A stretch of 53,769 nt of DNA, from IMG/VR virus record IMGVR_UViG_3300044614_002529, positions 1 to 53,769 of that record; one strand, given 5' to 3'. The first letter of the stretch is position 1; each line of letters opens with the position of its first letter. A model generated the notes under the pieces. It was not told where the DNA came from and did no database searches. It saw nothing but the letters and a program-made list of their open reading frames with translations. The stretch is from a virus. A program made the position numbers and the translations under genes. Shown here piece by piece: positions 43,189-50,862 of this stretch.

Positions 43189-45447
43189 TCAAAAGGAGTG
43201 GGCGATTAGGTTGCCGTCAGCGACGAAGTAGTTAGAGCGAACGATAAACAATGAGCCGCCCAGGAATTCGACAGGGGTAGATGACAGTGAGAGGCCGGAG
43301 ATAGGATTTAGAAGGAGGGAATTAGTATCGGAATCGATACCGACTACGGTGTACGCAGAGGTTTGATCCCAAGCATTAAGACCAGAGTTGCTGAAGCCGG
43401 AGATTCGGATCTTATCGTTTTCGGTGCTGGTAGCCGAATATATTTGGAAACTTAACAGATCACTAGGGTTTCGCAGAGCGATAGCGATGTATGGGTTACC
43501 ACCGATTGTCGCGCTGCAGATAGATAGTGGTGAAAATCCTCGAGATCCATTACCAATCAACACGGTCGAGGTGACCTCGTACATGTACCCACTAACGTTA
43601 GTTAGCGTGTTTGTCGCAGGTATGGTTTTACCACCTACCGTTGCGGTTGTGGTGCCGGGAAGAGTCAGGGAAAAAATACCAGCCTCGAGTTGTGCGGCGG
43701 TTTCGAGTACCCGGAAAGATCCGATGGCGGGAGTAGTTTTAATGCCTGCTGCATTTAACGCGAAAATGTCCGCGTTTATCGAGTTCTTGACAATACCGAC
43801 AGACTCGCCACCCAACGTTACAGTCATGTACACAGGGTCAAGAGCAATACCTTGACGAACCTCAATTGCTGCTTTGCTGTATTCGTTGTTGTAGGTATCG
43901 ATGGAACGGATGACGGAGTCATTGTCGCTGTAGGCCAGGTTACCCTGCGCGTTCCATTGGAACGAGTTTTCAAGTTTCAGTCCGGCATCCCCACACGACC
44001 GAATAATGTTACCGTTAATTGTGCTGTACTCGGTACTGACAACTCTGGGTCCGGTGGTTGCGAATTCTAAACGATTGCCTTGCGCGACGATGTTTTCGCT
44101 TGTATCGATTAGTAGTGGTGATACGGTTTGTTCGTAGGCGCGGCCGGTAAACTGTACCGTGTTGTTGGTAATAGCCGCGCCACGTGTGCCGTATAGTGCG
44201 ATTCCGCCTCCACCGCATTCGGCCACCGTGCAGTCGTTAATGATGATGTTATCCCCGTATTTAATTTGTAGTCCTACTTCCGACGTGATCGGTGATACCT
44301 GAGAAAACGATTCGCTTCGGTTACCGTCGATCGCAATTGAACGGATACGGATGCCAGAAACTCTTGGTGATACTGATTCACCGGTAAAGTTTAAAACGCC
44401 AGGGGTTGTCGGATTACTTAACGTGCACGCAAGACGCCTAATGACCGAACCGTCACCAATGCCTCGAAGTGAAAGGTTGGAGAAATCAGACTGTGACGTA
44501 TTAACAAACGACGTATCGGAGATATTGTAAATTCCGGCTGGGAAAAACACCTCTTTGATTGAGCCGGACGCAGCGAGAGACAGTGCGTTACGGACGGATT
44601 CGGTGTCGTCGATGACGAAGCGAGCAGTGTGGCCGGCGGCAAGTTGACTACCGATAGAAATCCCGGTACATTGAATGTAGCTGGGCAAAGAGCCTAGTGG
44701 ATTCGGGATGATCCGTAACCGCTCCCGACCTCGCACTCTCCGGACTTGTGTTACCTCAGATCCGGCAACGGAGAATACGTTGGACAGGTAAGAGGGGAGG
44801 ACGGGGTCGGACTCCCACCCTGGAATTTCAAGTAGACCGAGGTCGCGAAAGACGTTATTCCCCGAACCCGGGTAGCCGACTTTGTTATTTCCGATAACGC
44901 CGAGAAAATCTACTCGGTTGCCCCAGACTCGGTAGATGACTGGCAATGCGTACTGGGTGGTTCGGGAGAAAGTGAGTTGAACGTATTGCTCGGTTCCCCA
45001 AAGGTCCGGATTCAGGACTTTAGTACCGACATTTACAGTCGATCGAAAGAACGGCAAGCGACCGTTTTGTGGATCGAATCCGAAGACGTAATAAGTTAAC
45101 GGGGCTAGGTTGAAGTTAGTGCCAGGTGAATTTGAGAAATCAACACCGACGGAGGTGTGGGCTGATACGGAGAGAATAGGGGTGTCGGCAACAGTTGGGG
45201 AGTCGTATGAAAATACCTGCAGACCCGTGCCAGACTTCAGCACGTCCTGGTACTGAAATAACGAGTTACCTTCTCCGTCATCAATGCTTGAAATAGTAAC
45301 TATGTTATCGCTAATATCTGTTATTGTTCCAGTAAATTCTAGATCACCTCGTCCAGTCGCCCCGAGATTTCGTACATTAACGTACGCGTTCCGATCTTCT
45401 GGAACCTGGACTACAACGTCCCCTGACCTCTCCGGTATGTACCGCAT
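43189..45447 (-). CDS. Tailspike-like protein with right-handed beta-helix
   Basis: A 752-aa protein. From about residue 275, NALSLAASGSIKEVFFPAGIYNIS is the standard opening of phage pectate-lyase-like beta-helices (DT..i..Al..A...g..v.lPaG.Y.i). Coils follow: LSLRGIGDGSVIRRL, SGIRIRSIAIDGNRS, DNIIINDCTVAECGGGGIAL, AAITNNTVQFTG, ENIVAQGNRLEF, STINGNIIRSCGDAGLKLEN. Such spikes bind and often cleave surface polysaccharides; no catalytic residues are assigned here. The start is ATG 45447, 20 nt after a late box with AGAGGAT between. Confidence 0.85.
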   Translation of the reverse strand: MRYIPERSGDVVVQVPEDRNAYVNVRNLGATGRGDLEFTGTITDISDNIVTISSIDDGEGNSLFQYQDVLKSGTGLQVFSYDSPTVADTPILSVSAHTSVGVDFSNSPGTNFNLAPLTYYVFGFDPQNGRLPFFRSTVNVGTKVLNPDLWGTEQYVQLTFSRTTQYALPVIYRVWGNRVDFLGVIGNNKVGYPGSGNNVFRDLGLLEIPGWESDPVLPSYLSNVFSVAGSEVTQVRRVRGRERLRIIPNPLGSLPSYIQCTGISIGSQLAAGHTARFVIDDTESVRNALSLAASGSIKEVFFPAGIYNISDTSFVNTSQSDFSNLSLRGIGDGSVIRRLACTLSNPTTPGVLNFTGESVSPRVSGIRIRSIAIDGNRSESFSQVSPITSEVGLQIKYGDNIIINDCTVAECGGGGIALYGTRGAAITNNTVQFTGRAYEQTVSPLLIDTSENIVAQGNRLEFATTGPRVVSTEYSTINGNIIRSCGDAGLKLENSFQWNAQGNLAYSDNDSVIRSIDTYNNEYSKAAIEVRQGIALDPVYMTVTLGGESVGIVKNSINADIFALNAAGIKTTPAIGSFRVLETAAQLEAGIFSLTLPGTTTATVGGKTIPATNTLTNVSGYMYEVTSTVLIGNGSRGFSPLSICSATIGGNPYIAIALRNPSDLLSFQIYSATSTENDKIRISGFSNSGLNAWDQTSAYTVVGIDSDTNSLLLNPISGLSLSSTPVEFLGGSLFIVRSNYFVADGNLIAHSF

Positions 45448-45464
45448 GCGAAATATCCTCTACT

Positions 45465-45647
45465 TTAGCTTTCAACGAAAAACCGGCCGAGGAGTGGATG
45501 GGAACTGAGGCCAGAATCCGCTAATTCGGATAACGACTGCTTAAGTTCTTTCTCTCGTACCGGGTCATTTTGTAGTGAGTTTAACTCTTGCTCGATTTGA
45601 TATGGGTCGGGGTATTTGCCGTCGACACGGTAAATATTTTCAAGCAT
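45465..45647 (-). CDS. Small protein, 60 aa
   Basis: Not recognised. A charged, helical protein (PDPYQIEQELNSLQNDPVREKELKQSLSELA). It starts at ATG 45647, 1 nt from the stop of the preceding 131-aa gene, and its 3' end spans the next late box (45468-45477). Coupling to the upstream gene and a sensible helical composition argue that it is real. Confidence 0.6.
   Translation of the reverse strand: MLENIYRVDGKYPDPYQIEQELNSLQNDPVREKELKQSLSELADSGLSSHPLLGRFFVES
45468..45477 (-). promoter_or_regulatory. Putative late promoter box (copy 11)
   Basis: The minus strand reads CGTTGAAAGC, TAAAG, then TAGAGGAT, 20 nt before the tailspike ATG. Spacer is 5 nt instead of 4. It lies within the last codons of the 60-aa gene. 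Confidence 0.72.
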
Positions 45648-45648
45648 G

Positions 45649-46044
45649 TCAGATATCGTAGGTGGTTAGGGGACGGTGCAGGGTGTAGGAAAGTACGGTG
45701 TCTAGGGCGTTAGAAGCTGTACTACCATGCCAAACAAACAGTTGATCACCTTCTTTCAACGTGAACTTGTTGCCGTTGATAACATCGTAGGAGGTGTTAG
45801 GGGGTAGATTAAGATTGTTGAGAATGTAGGCGCTGGTGATACCGTTGATGATTTTGGCTGATACGGCCAGGTTAGTGGTAGTTTTGTTACACAACAGTAG
45901 CGAGGTAACTAGCACAAATACCTTCTGGTAATCTTCTGGCGTGCCGGTGGTTGTAGGCACGGTAATCAGCCTGCCGGCTTCTGCACCCTCGACGCTTGTC
46001 GGTGACGCGAATTTATTGGTGGATACGTTGGAAGGGAGTAACAT
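45649..46044 (-). CDS. Small virion protein, 131 aa
   Basis: Not a named family. Beta-rich, with TTNLAVSAKIINGITSAYILNNLNLPPNTSYDVINGNKFTL and LKEGDQLFVWHG; the YILNN...P...YDVI.GNK..LKEGDQL pattern is typical of small virion proteins encoded near fibre genes in cyanophages. It starts 9 nt after the 102-aa gene and shares that late box. Confidence 0.72.
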   Translation of the reverse strand: MLLPSNVSTNKFASPTSVEGAEAGRLITVPTTTGTPEDYQKVFVLVTSLLLCNKTTTNLAVSAKIINGITSAYILNNLNLPPNTSYDVINGNKFTLKEGDQLFVWHGSTASNALDTVLSYTLHRPLTTYDI

Positions 46045-46053
46045 AACGGGGAA

Positions 46054-46362
46054 TTAGCTCCAGATTGCGGTGTTAATAAACTGCGCGGCGTGCATGCCGA
46101 CTGCGTCGGCCCGGCGGATTGGGGAGTACGCGGTTTCAGGGTCTGACTCCACCTCGATGACGTTACGGGCGAGGACGAGAGGAATCTCGGATCCAAATCC
46201 GTCCTGGAGTCGGCCCTGGTTACGGAGAGCAAGGTTGCCAGTTCGTCGGAGGGGTAAGAAAGTGGTCGGTACTCCGTCGGTATCGGGTTGACCGGTAACG
46301 GTTGTAAGAACGACGTTTCTAAAGGTCTTCGAAATATCGAAGTTTTGAATGTCTTGAGCCAC
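46054..46362 (-). CDS. Small virion protein, 102 aa
   Basis: Not recognised. It begins at GTG 46362 (MAQDIQNFDISKTFRN), 25 nt after a late box, and heads a small operon with the 131- and 60-aa genes. Composition is soluble and beta-rich. The late box and neighbours suggest a virion protein associated with the fibre or tailspike. Confidence 0.7.
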   Translation of the reverse strand: MAQDIQNFDISKTFRNVVLTTVTGQPDTDGVPTTFLPLRRTGNLALRNQGRLQDGFGSEIPLVLARNVIEVESDPETAYSPIRRADAVGMHAAQFINTAIWS

Positions 46363-46387
46363 GGAAACGAATTAACTCTACTACTGT

Positions 46388-46397
46388 GCTTTCAACG
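46388..46397 (-). promoter_or_regulatory. Putative late promoter box (copy 12)
   Basis: The minus strand reads CGTTGAAAGC, ACAG, TAGTAGAG, 25 nt before the GTG of the 102-aa gene. It overlaps the region upstream of the opposite-strand extended -10 promoter. Confidence 0.68.
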
Positions 46398-46405
46398 GGT
46401 TTCTG

Positions 46406-46414
46406 TGCTATGAT
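46406..46414 (+). promoter_or_regulatory. Extended -10 promoter for the 55-aa gene
   Basis: TGCTATGAT is a TGN-TATGAT element, 49 nt before the small plus-strand gene. It shares the GTGCTATRAT core with the sigma-operon promoter at 18601-18610. Confidence 0.5.
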
Positions 46415-46462
46415 AACAGTGGTCGGAAATGACCGCTTTACTTTACCTACCCCCCCTTTCTT

Positions 46463-46630
46463 ATGAATAAAAAGGATCTCGCAACACTGATCGACGCCTA
46501 TGCTGATGCGAAAGCGTCGCGAAATCAGCACCTAGTTAATAGTATGGTCGCGCAGCTTGAACAAGCGCTTGACGGTTTGTTCGCAGATAGCGGCGATGAG
46601 CTGGAGGAAGCACCTAGCTCTGAGTTTTGA
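46463..46630 (+). CDS. Small acidic protein, 55 aa
   Basis: Not recognised. A 55-aa frame starts at ATG 46463 (MNKKDLATLIDAYADAKASR) and ends EEAPSSEF with a TGA. It is helical and acidic. It has its own extended -10 promoter and a terminator 8 nt after its stop, so it looks like a one-gene early transcript within a region otherwise transcribed the other way. Small acidic early phage proteins often bind host proteins. Confidence 0.65.
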   Translation: MNKKDLATLIDAYADAKASRNQHLVNSMVAQLEQALDGLFADSGDELEEAPSSEF

Positions 46631-46637
46631 TCGCACG

Positions 46638-46663
46638 CGGGCGGGAAACCGCCCGTTTATTTT
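46638..46663 (+). terminator. Intrinsic terminator after the 55-aa gene
   Basis: CGGGCGG (46638-46644) and CCGCCCG (46649-46655) form a 7-bp stem with a GAAA tetraloop, followed by TTTATTTT. It separates the 55-aa gene from the next plus-strand gene. Confidence 0.85.
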
Positions 46664-46674
46664 CTCCCTTTGCT

Positions 46675-46965
46675 ATGTCCCCCTCCATTTACATTCTTCG
46701 CAACAGTACGGACAAAATTCCCACCGACTGCGAAGTGGGCGATTGCGTCATTTTGCCGAACGGCGATGTTCTGGTTAAGACGCCAACGATATGGAATCTG
46801 TTGCCTGGCAGCCTGATCAGTATCGACGAACTGAAGGAGTTTGTGGGTTATGTTTCATCCGGTTGGCCGGATGATCCAGATGTAGCCCGCGCTGACATGG
46901 ATAAAAAAATTCCGCCCGTATTTCTTGAGCGGATGGTGGAAACGGTTAAGAAATTGACGGTTTAA
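46675..46965 (+). CDS. Hypothetical protein, 96 aa
   Basis: Not recognised. It starts at ATG 46675, 12 nt past the terminator, as MSPSIYILRNSTDKIP, with GDCVILPNGDVLVKTPTIWNLL and a helical C-terminus (PPVFLERMVETVKKLTV). It is on the plus strand among minus-strand virion genes, and no clear promoter is seen, so it may rely on read-through from the 55-aa gene. It could be an early host-interaction protein. Confidence 0.62.
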   Translation: MSPSIYILRNSTDKIPTDCEVGDCVILPNGDVLVKTPTIWNLLPGSLISIDELKEFVGYVSSGWPDDPDVARADMDKKIPPVFLERMVETVKKLTV

Positions 46966-46969
46966 CTTA

Positions 46970-47287
46970 TCACCACGGTACGCCTGAGGCTTTGGTAGGT
47001 TGACGCTGCTCTAGGATTTGCTGTTCCAGAGCGGCGTGAATCTCATCGATTTTTTCCGCACCGCCTAGCTTTTCTTTTACCCAGCCGATTACGATATCGG
47101 AGGTAAGTTCGGAGTACGGGATGACGGTATCTCCTTCTGCCGGGGCTTCGAGGCCGATAGAACCATAGGCGCCGGAACTGTAGACGTTGTCGGTGGCGGA
47201 AACTTGGTAATGCGCTGTGTATACAATGCCATCGGCAGTGTGTCGTTCTAGATTAGCGATGGACCAGGTGAATTGGATGTCAGACAT
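46970..47287 (-). CDS. DUF7936-like cyanophage protein, 105 aa
   Basis: A 105-aa protein of a family common in cyanophages: FTWSIANLERHTADGIVYTAHYQVSATD at the N-terminus, then VIPYSELTSDIVIGWVKEKLG, and a C-terminus LEQQILEQRQPTKASGVPW (Gly-x-Pro-Trp). The usual pattern is W.I..LER...DG.V...HW...A.D, ...LTe..vi.WV...lg, ...P....G.PW. Function unknown; often found near fibre genes. It has a variant late box 26 nt upstream. Confidence 0.75.
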   Translation of the reverse strand: MSDIQFTWSIANLERHTADGIVYTAHYQVSATDNVYSSGAYGSIGLEAPAEGDTVIPYSELTSDIVIGWVKEKLGGAEKIDEIHAALEQQILEQRQPTKASGVPW

Positions 47288-47313
47288 AACAATAATGGGA
47301 GTACCCTATAGTA

Positions 47314-47323
47314 GCTATCAACG
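47314..47323 (-). promoter_or_regulatory. Variant late promoter box (copy 13)
   Basis: The minus strand reads CGTTGATAGC (one mismatch), TACTA, TAGGG, 26 nt before the ATG of the DUF7936-like gene. Confidence 0.6.
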
Positions 47324-47353
47324 GAATTTTAGCAAAACGACAGAAAAGATTAG

Positions 47354-49306
47354 TTAACAAGCCATAAGTACACAAGGCACGCAGTAGCTGCCGTCGCCAT
47401 AGGTGCAGCTCACGTTGGTGCTGGTGACTTTGGCGATGGTTTTACTGCGGATGATGTCGTCGTCTTGGGGTTTGGCGGTACCATCACCTGCGGACATGAG
47501 CAGATCACCCCGCTCGACAGTGACGCCCTGAGCGATCCGGATAATGAAGTCACCCGTCATTGCGCAGTAGAAGTCGTTGGTGTAGGTGTCGTCGTCATCG
47601 TCCCAAGCCTGGAACACACCGGACACGTTCTTATCACCTTCAACGTCGCTCACCTTCATTCGGTTGAGCTGTTCATTGTCCTCTTCGCCCCATTCGCACA
47701 TCTCGTCAATGTTGGAGAGAACAGTGCCACGCAGGATTTCAGTGCGCTCAGCACCAGAAGGAAGTTGAGACCAGCGGCTTAAGTGAGCGCCGTTGTAAGA
47801 AACGGTTGTGCCAGAAACAGAAATAGTACCTTCTTCAATGCCATCTTGACGGAGTGAAACAATTGTACCGTCGTTAGTCGTTCTAGAAAAAGTAACTACC
47901 GTGCCCCCGCCAGTAACAAAAGCTGTTGTTGCATTGCCTTGGCGTATTTGAACACCTTCAGTAGTAAAATCATTTACAGTTTTTCCAATAAATACAGTTC
48001 CATCACTTGTAATCCTCATCCGCTCCGTCGGAGAACTCGCCCCATCCGCAGTAGTGGAGAACACCAGCCTACCTGGGTAGTCATTTGCCCCACTGGTCGC
48101 ATCGGCGGTAGCTGTTATCTGGGCGAATACACCTGAGTTACTGCTTTGGTCAGTAAAACGCAAATAACCAATGTCAGTCCCAGCTCCCAACCCTGCAGAA
48201 GCCAATCCGTTGTAAGAGATCTGCGCAACACCAACAGCAGAACCGTTTGATGCACCTTGAACTACCAGTTTGCTTACACCGCCAGACCCATCAGACGTGC
48301 CCACTAGAAGCCTGCCGGAGCTGTCGATGCGGGCGCGTTCGGTACCATCTGTCCAGAACTTATGTGAGCCGCCTGTTGTGCTTCCTAGATAATAATTAAG
48401 ATCAGGTCTTGTAGTATTTGTGTTTCGATTTAGATACTCTAATACCCCTCCGTTGAAGGTGGTAGTTGCTGGACTAAACTCAAAATTTTCATTGTTGGTT
48501 GATACTACTAGCTTGGCGTTAAGGCTCGTAGTGCCAATCCCTAAACGGCCTGACGTATCCAGCAGCATTCTTGTGGTGCTGTTTGTCATAAACCCACAAT
48601 CATGGTTTGAAAGCGAACCGATTTCTGGACGAGTTGAATAACCAATTCCTCCGTAAATTGTGCCATTTCCAGCACTAATAACACCTCCTTGAACATCAAG
48701 TTTATAACTAGGCGAACTAGTCCCTATGCCCACGAGCCCTGCCTGCGTAATTCGCATACGCTCGGCAATACCTGAACTATTATTAGTACTAAACGTAATC
48801 TGCCCCTGGTCGCTAAATGAACCAGTTAAAAAGCCAATTTGAACAACGTCAAATTGGTTTGCAGAACCAGCAAAAGAACCAATTTTACTGATAAGAGAAT
48901 TGGCAGATGCAAATCCGGCGCCATTAACAAGGCGAATATTGCCACTGGCGTGAATAATTTCTTGAGGGCTTGAAACTCCAATCCCAATATTCCCACTTGC
49001 ATCAACAAACAACCTGCCAGACCCACCAGTGCTGATGGCTACTTGGTCTGCGCCGGGGGAATAAATGCCAGTATTTAAATCACCCGTAAACGACAGACTC
49101 GGTGCCGCTGCGGTGCCGGCTACCAGCGATATCGAACCATCCGCATTTTCCCGTATCTGCGACCAGTCCAATACTCCGTTGCTGTTTTTAAGAATCTGAC
49201 CGGATGAACCAGAACTGGCCGGAAAGGTTATTTTATTATTACCGGCTACAGGTGCGGCCTCGAGTTCGGTATAGCCAGAGGCTGATCCGTTGAGTCGTAA
49301 AGTCAT
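47354..49306 (-). CDS. Tail fibre protein with repetitive shaft and cyanophage C-terminal domain
   Basis: A 650-aa fibre. The N-terminal part has LNTGIYSPGADQVAIS and GRLFVDASGN, shared with the two following fibre genes. The shaft carries repeats such as LGIGT(T/S), ARIDSSGRLLVGTS and RMRITSDG. The C-terminal ~150 residues contain NRMKVSDVEGDKNVSGVFQAW, DDDDDTYTND, GDFIIRIAQGVTVERGDLLMS and end CVPCVLMAC, a conserved C-terminal domain of cyanophage fibres. It has a late box 35 nt upstream. The distal domain probably caps the fibre or binds the host. Confidence 0.82.
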   Translation of the reverse strand: MTLRLNGSASGYTELEAAPVAGNNKITFPASSGSSGQILKNSNGVLDWSQIRENADGSISLVAGTAAAPSLSFTGDLNTGIYSPGADQVAISTGGSGRLFVDASGNIGIGVSSPQEIIHASGNIRLVNGAGFASANSLISKIGSFAGSANQFDVVQIGFLTGSFSDQGQITFSTNNSSGIAERMRITQAGLVGIGTSSPSYKLDVQGGVISAGNGTIYGGIGYSTRPEIGSLSNHDCGFMTNSTTRMLLDTSGRLGIGTTSLNAKLVVSTNNENFEFSPATTTFNGGVLEYLNRNTNTTRPDLNYYLGSTTGGSHKFWTDGTERARIDSSGRLLVGTSDGSGGVSKLVVQGASNGSAVGVAQISYNGLASAGLGAGTDIGYLRFTDQSSNSGVFAQITATADATSGANDYPGRLVFSTTADGASSPTERMRITSDGTVFIGKTVNDFTTEGVQIRQGNATTAFVTGGGTVVTFSRTTNDGTIVSLRQDGIEEGTISVSGTTVSYNGAHLSRWSQLPSGAERTEILRGTVLSNIDEMCEWGEEDNEQLNRMKVSDVEGDKNVSGVFQAWDDDDDTYTNDFYCAMTGDFIIRIAQGVTVERGDLLMSAGDGTAKPQDDDIIRSKTIAKVTSTNVSCTYGDGSYCVPCVLMAC

Positions 49307-49341
49307 GGAAATTTAATACGCGCGTCACCGCCTTCTTAAAG

Positions 49342-49351
49342 GCTTTCAACG
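49342..49351 (-). promoter_or_regulatory. Putative late promoter box (copy 14)
   Basis: The minus strand reads CGTTGAAAGC, CTTT, AAGAAGG, 35 nt before the 650-aa fibre gene. The first T of the TAGARG block is replaced by A. Confidence 0.7.
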
Positions 49352-49427
49352 GGGCGAATGTTAACCGTGCGGGGTTTAGTTTATGCGCTAAAATTTAATG
49401 ACTTTTTGGGTGATTGGTGAAGGGGAC

Positions 49428-50849
49428 TTAGAGGTTTGCCATTCGAGTAACGCTCCAGGTGACTGTTTGTGCCACTCCTGAGCCTTGGGTTGCCTGGACG
49501 TTAGCGCCACTAAGAGAAAGAGTAAGAAGTGATCCGGCTTTTAATGCTTGAATGCTATGGCTGTTTGTCACAACTGATCCGACAATGTAAACAGCATGAT
49601 AAGCGCCTGCATTTGCAGTACCTGTAATTACCGCAGTAACCATGTATGTAGCATTCAGATTTTCTAAAGTAAACAAAGTGGTGGCTGTATTGTGATTGGC
49701 GCTAACTGAACCAGTAAATGAGGCAAAATTTCCAGCTAAAACAGGAGCGGTATTGCTATTCACTCCAGATGCACTAGACGTACCAACCAACAACCTGCCG
49801 GAGCTGTCGATGCGGGCTGCTTCTCCGCCTGTCCCTATGCGGAAAACATGAATACCGGCATAAGCGCTTCGCCCTGCATCGTATGTAAAAGTACCGCTAG
49901 TGTAATCACTGGTGATACTGCCGTAGACATTGGCACTTCCGTTGTTATACCATTCAATTCCGCGAGCACTCCCGTTGGTACTGGAGCTAATTCTGATAAG
50001 AGCGCCTGTGGAGGCGTCGTCTATGTGAAACTTTGCACCAACGCTCGTAGTGCCAATCCCTAGGCGCCCATTTGGAACAAAAACATCTGCCGCAAGACCT
50101 GTGCCAACCTGCAGAGTGCTTGTATTTACGCCATTGACACGAGTTAATATATTCAGGAATCCTCGGTCAGGGTTTCCGTTACTAGGACTGCCTTGTAGAC
50201 GGGCAAATAGTATGCTTGCTCCAGAACTATCATTGCCCGTAAAATCAAGTATTGGTCCTGAGGTTCCAAAGCTATATGCTTGTGTATCCGTCAGTCTTGC
50301 AAAAACACCAGAACCAGAAACGTGGAGTGGTGCTACAGGCGAACTGGTCCCTATGCCTACAAGCCCTGCCGATGTGATGCGCAGGCGTTCTAAATACGAA
50401 CCTGCATTTGCCGTATAAAAAGCCAATGCGCCGGAATTTGTACCTGGACCGGTTGCAAGCGCTCCGATCTTTGCTTGAGTATCTGTTGTAGTTATTCCAA
50501 GAAACTGCATTTCTGCAGCCCAGCCATTGACATTGGCATTTTGTAAAACAAGCGCAGTCCCATAGTTGTTAGTGTTGATTGTTGCGTGAATACCATTCCC
50601 AACCGATGGTGCACTGCCAACACCAACGCGCCCACTCGCATCCACAAACAACCTGCCAGACCCACCAGTGCTAATTGCCACTTGGTCTGCGCCGGGGGAG
50701 TAAATGCCGGTGTTTAAATCACCTGTAAACGATATGCTCGGAACTGTTGCGGTACCGGCCGAAAATAATACGGACCCGTTTGCCTCTAGGACAAGGTTAT
50801 TACCAGGATTGGAGGGGTTTTTTAGGTTTGTGGTGACTAGTGTTGACAT
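49428..50849 (-). CDS. Tail fibre protein, 473 aa
   Basis: A fibre of the same family as its neighbours. N-terminal FTGDLNTGIYSPGADQVAIS and GRLFVDASGRVGVG, then shaft repeats (LRITSAGLVGIGTSSP, ARIDSSGRLLVGTSSAS). The C-terminus differs: a ~80-residue beta-rich end (TATTLFTLENLNATYMVTAV, SLLTLSLSGANVQ, QTVTWSVTRMANL) without S74 or the CVPC domain. No late box precedes it; it starts 13 nt after the S74 fibre gene and so shares that operon. The different tips on a common shaft suggest alternative host-binding specificities. Confidence 0.8.
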   Translation of the reverse strand: MSTLVTTNLKNPSNPGNNLVLEANGSVLFSAGTATVPSISFTGDLNTGIYSPGADQVAISTGGSGRLFVDASGRVGVGSAPSVGNGIHATINTNNYGTALVLQNANVNGWAAEMQFLGITTTDTQAKIGALATGPGTNSGALAFYTANAGSYLERLRITSAGLVGIGTSSPVAPLHVSGSGVFARLTDTQAYSFGTSGPILDFTGNDSSGASILFARLQGSPSNGNPDRGFLNILTRVNGVNTSTLQVGTGLAADVFVPNGRLGIGTTSVGAKFHIDDASTGALIRISSSTNGSARGIEWYNNGSANVYGSITSDYTSGTFTYDAGRSAYAGIHVFRIGTGGEAARIDSSGRLLVGTSSASGVNSNTAPVLAGNFASFTGSVSANHNTATTLFTLENLNATYMVTAVITGTANAGAYHAVYIVGSVVTNSHSIQALKAGSLLTLSLSGANVQATQGSGVAQTVTWSVTRMANL

Positions 50850-50862
50850 GGGTATCTGTTAT

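Noticed and set aside
45754-45764. CTTTCAACG inside the 131-aa gene, resembling a late box
   Set aside because: It lacks the GC of the core (CGTTGAAAGA), lies inside a coding region and has no start codon 20-35 nt downstream on that strand.
9189-49427. T4-type late promoters (TATAAATA) upstream of virion genes
   Set aside because: I saw none at the expected positions before the structural gene starts; the CGTTGAAAGC box occupies that place instead. The search was by eye, not exhaustive.
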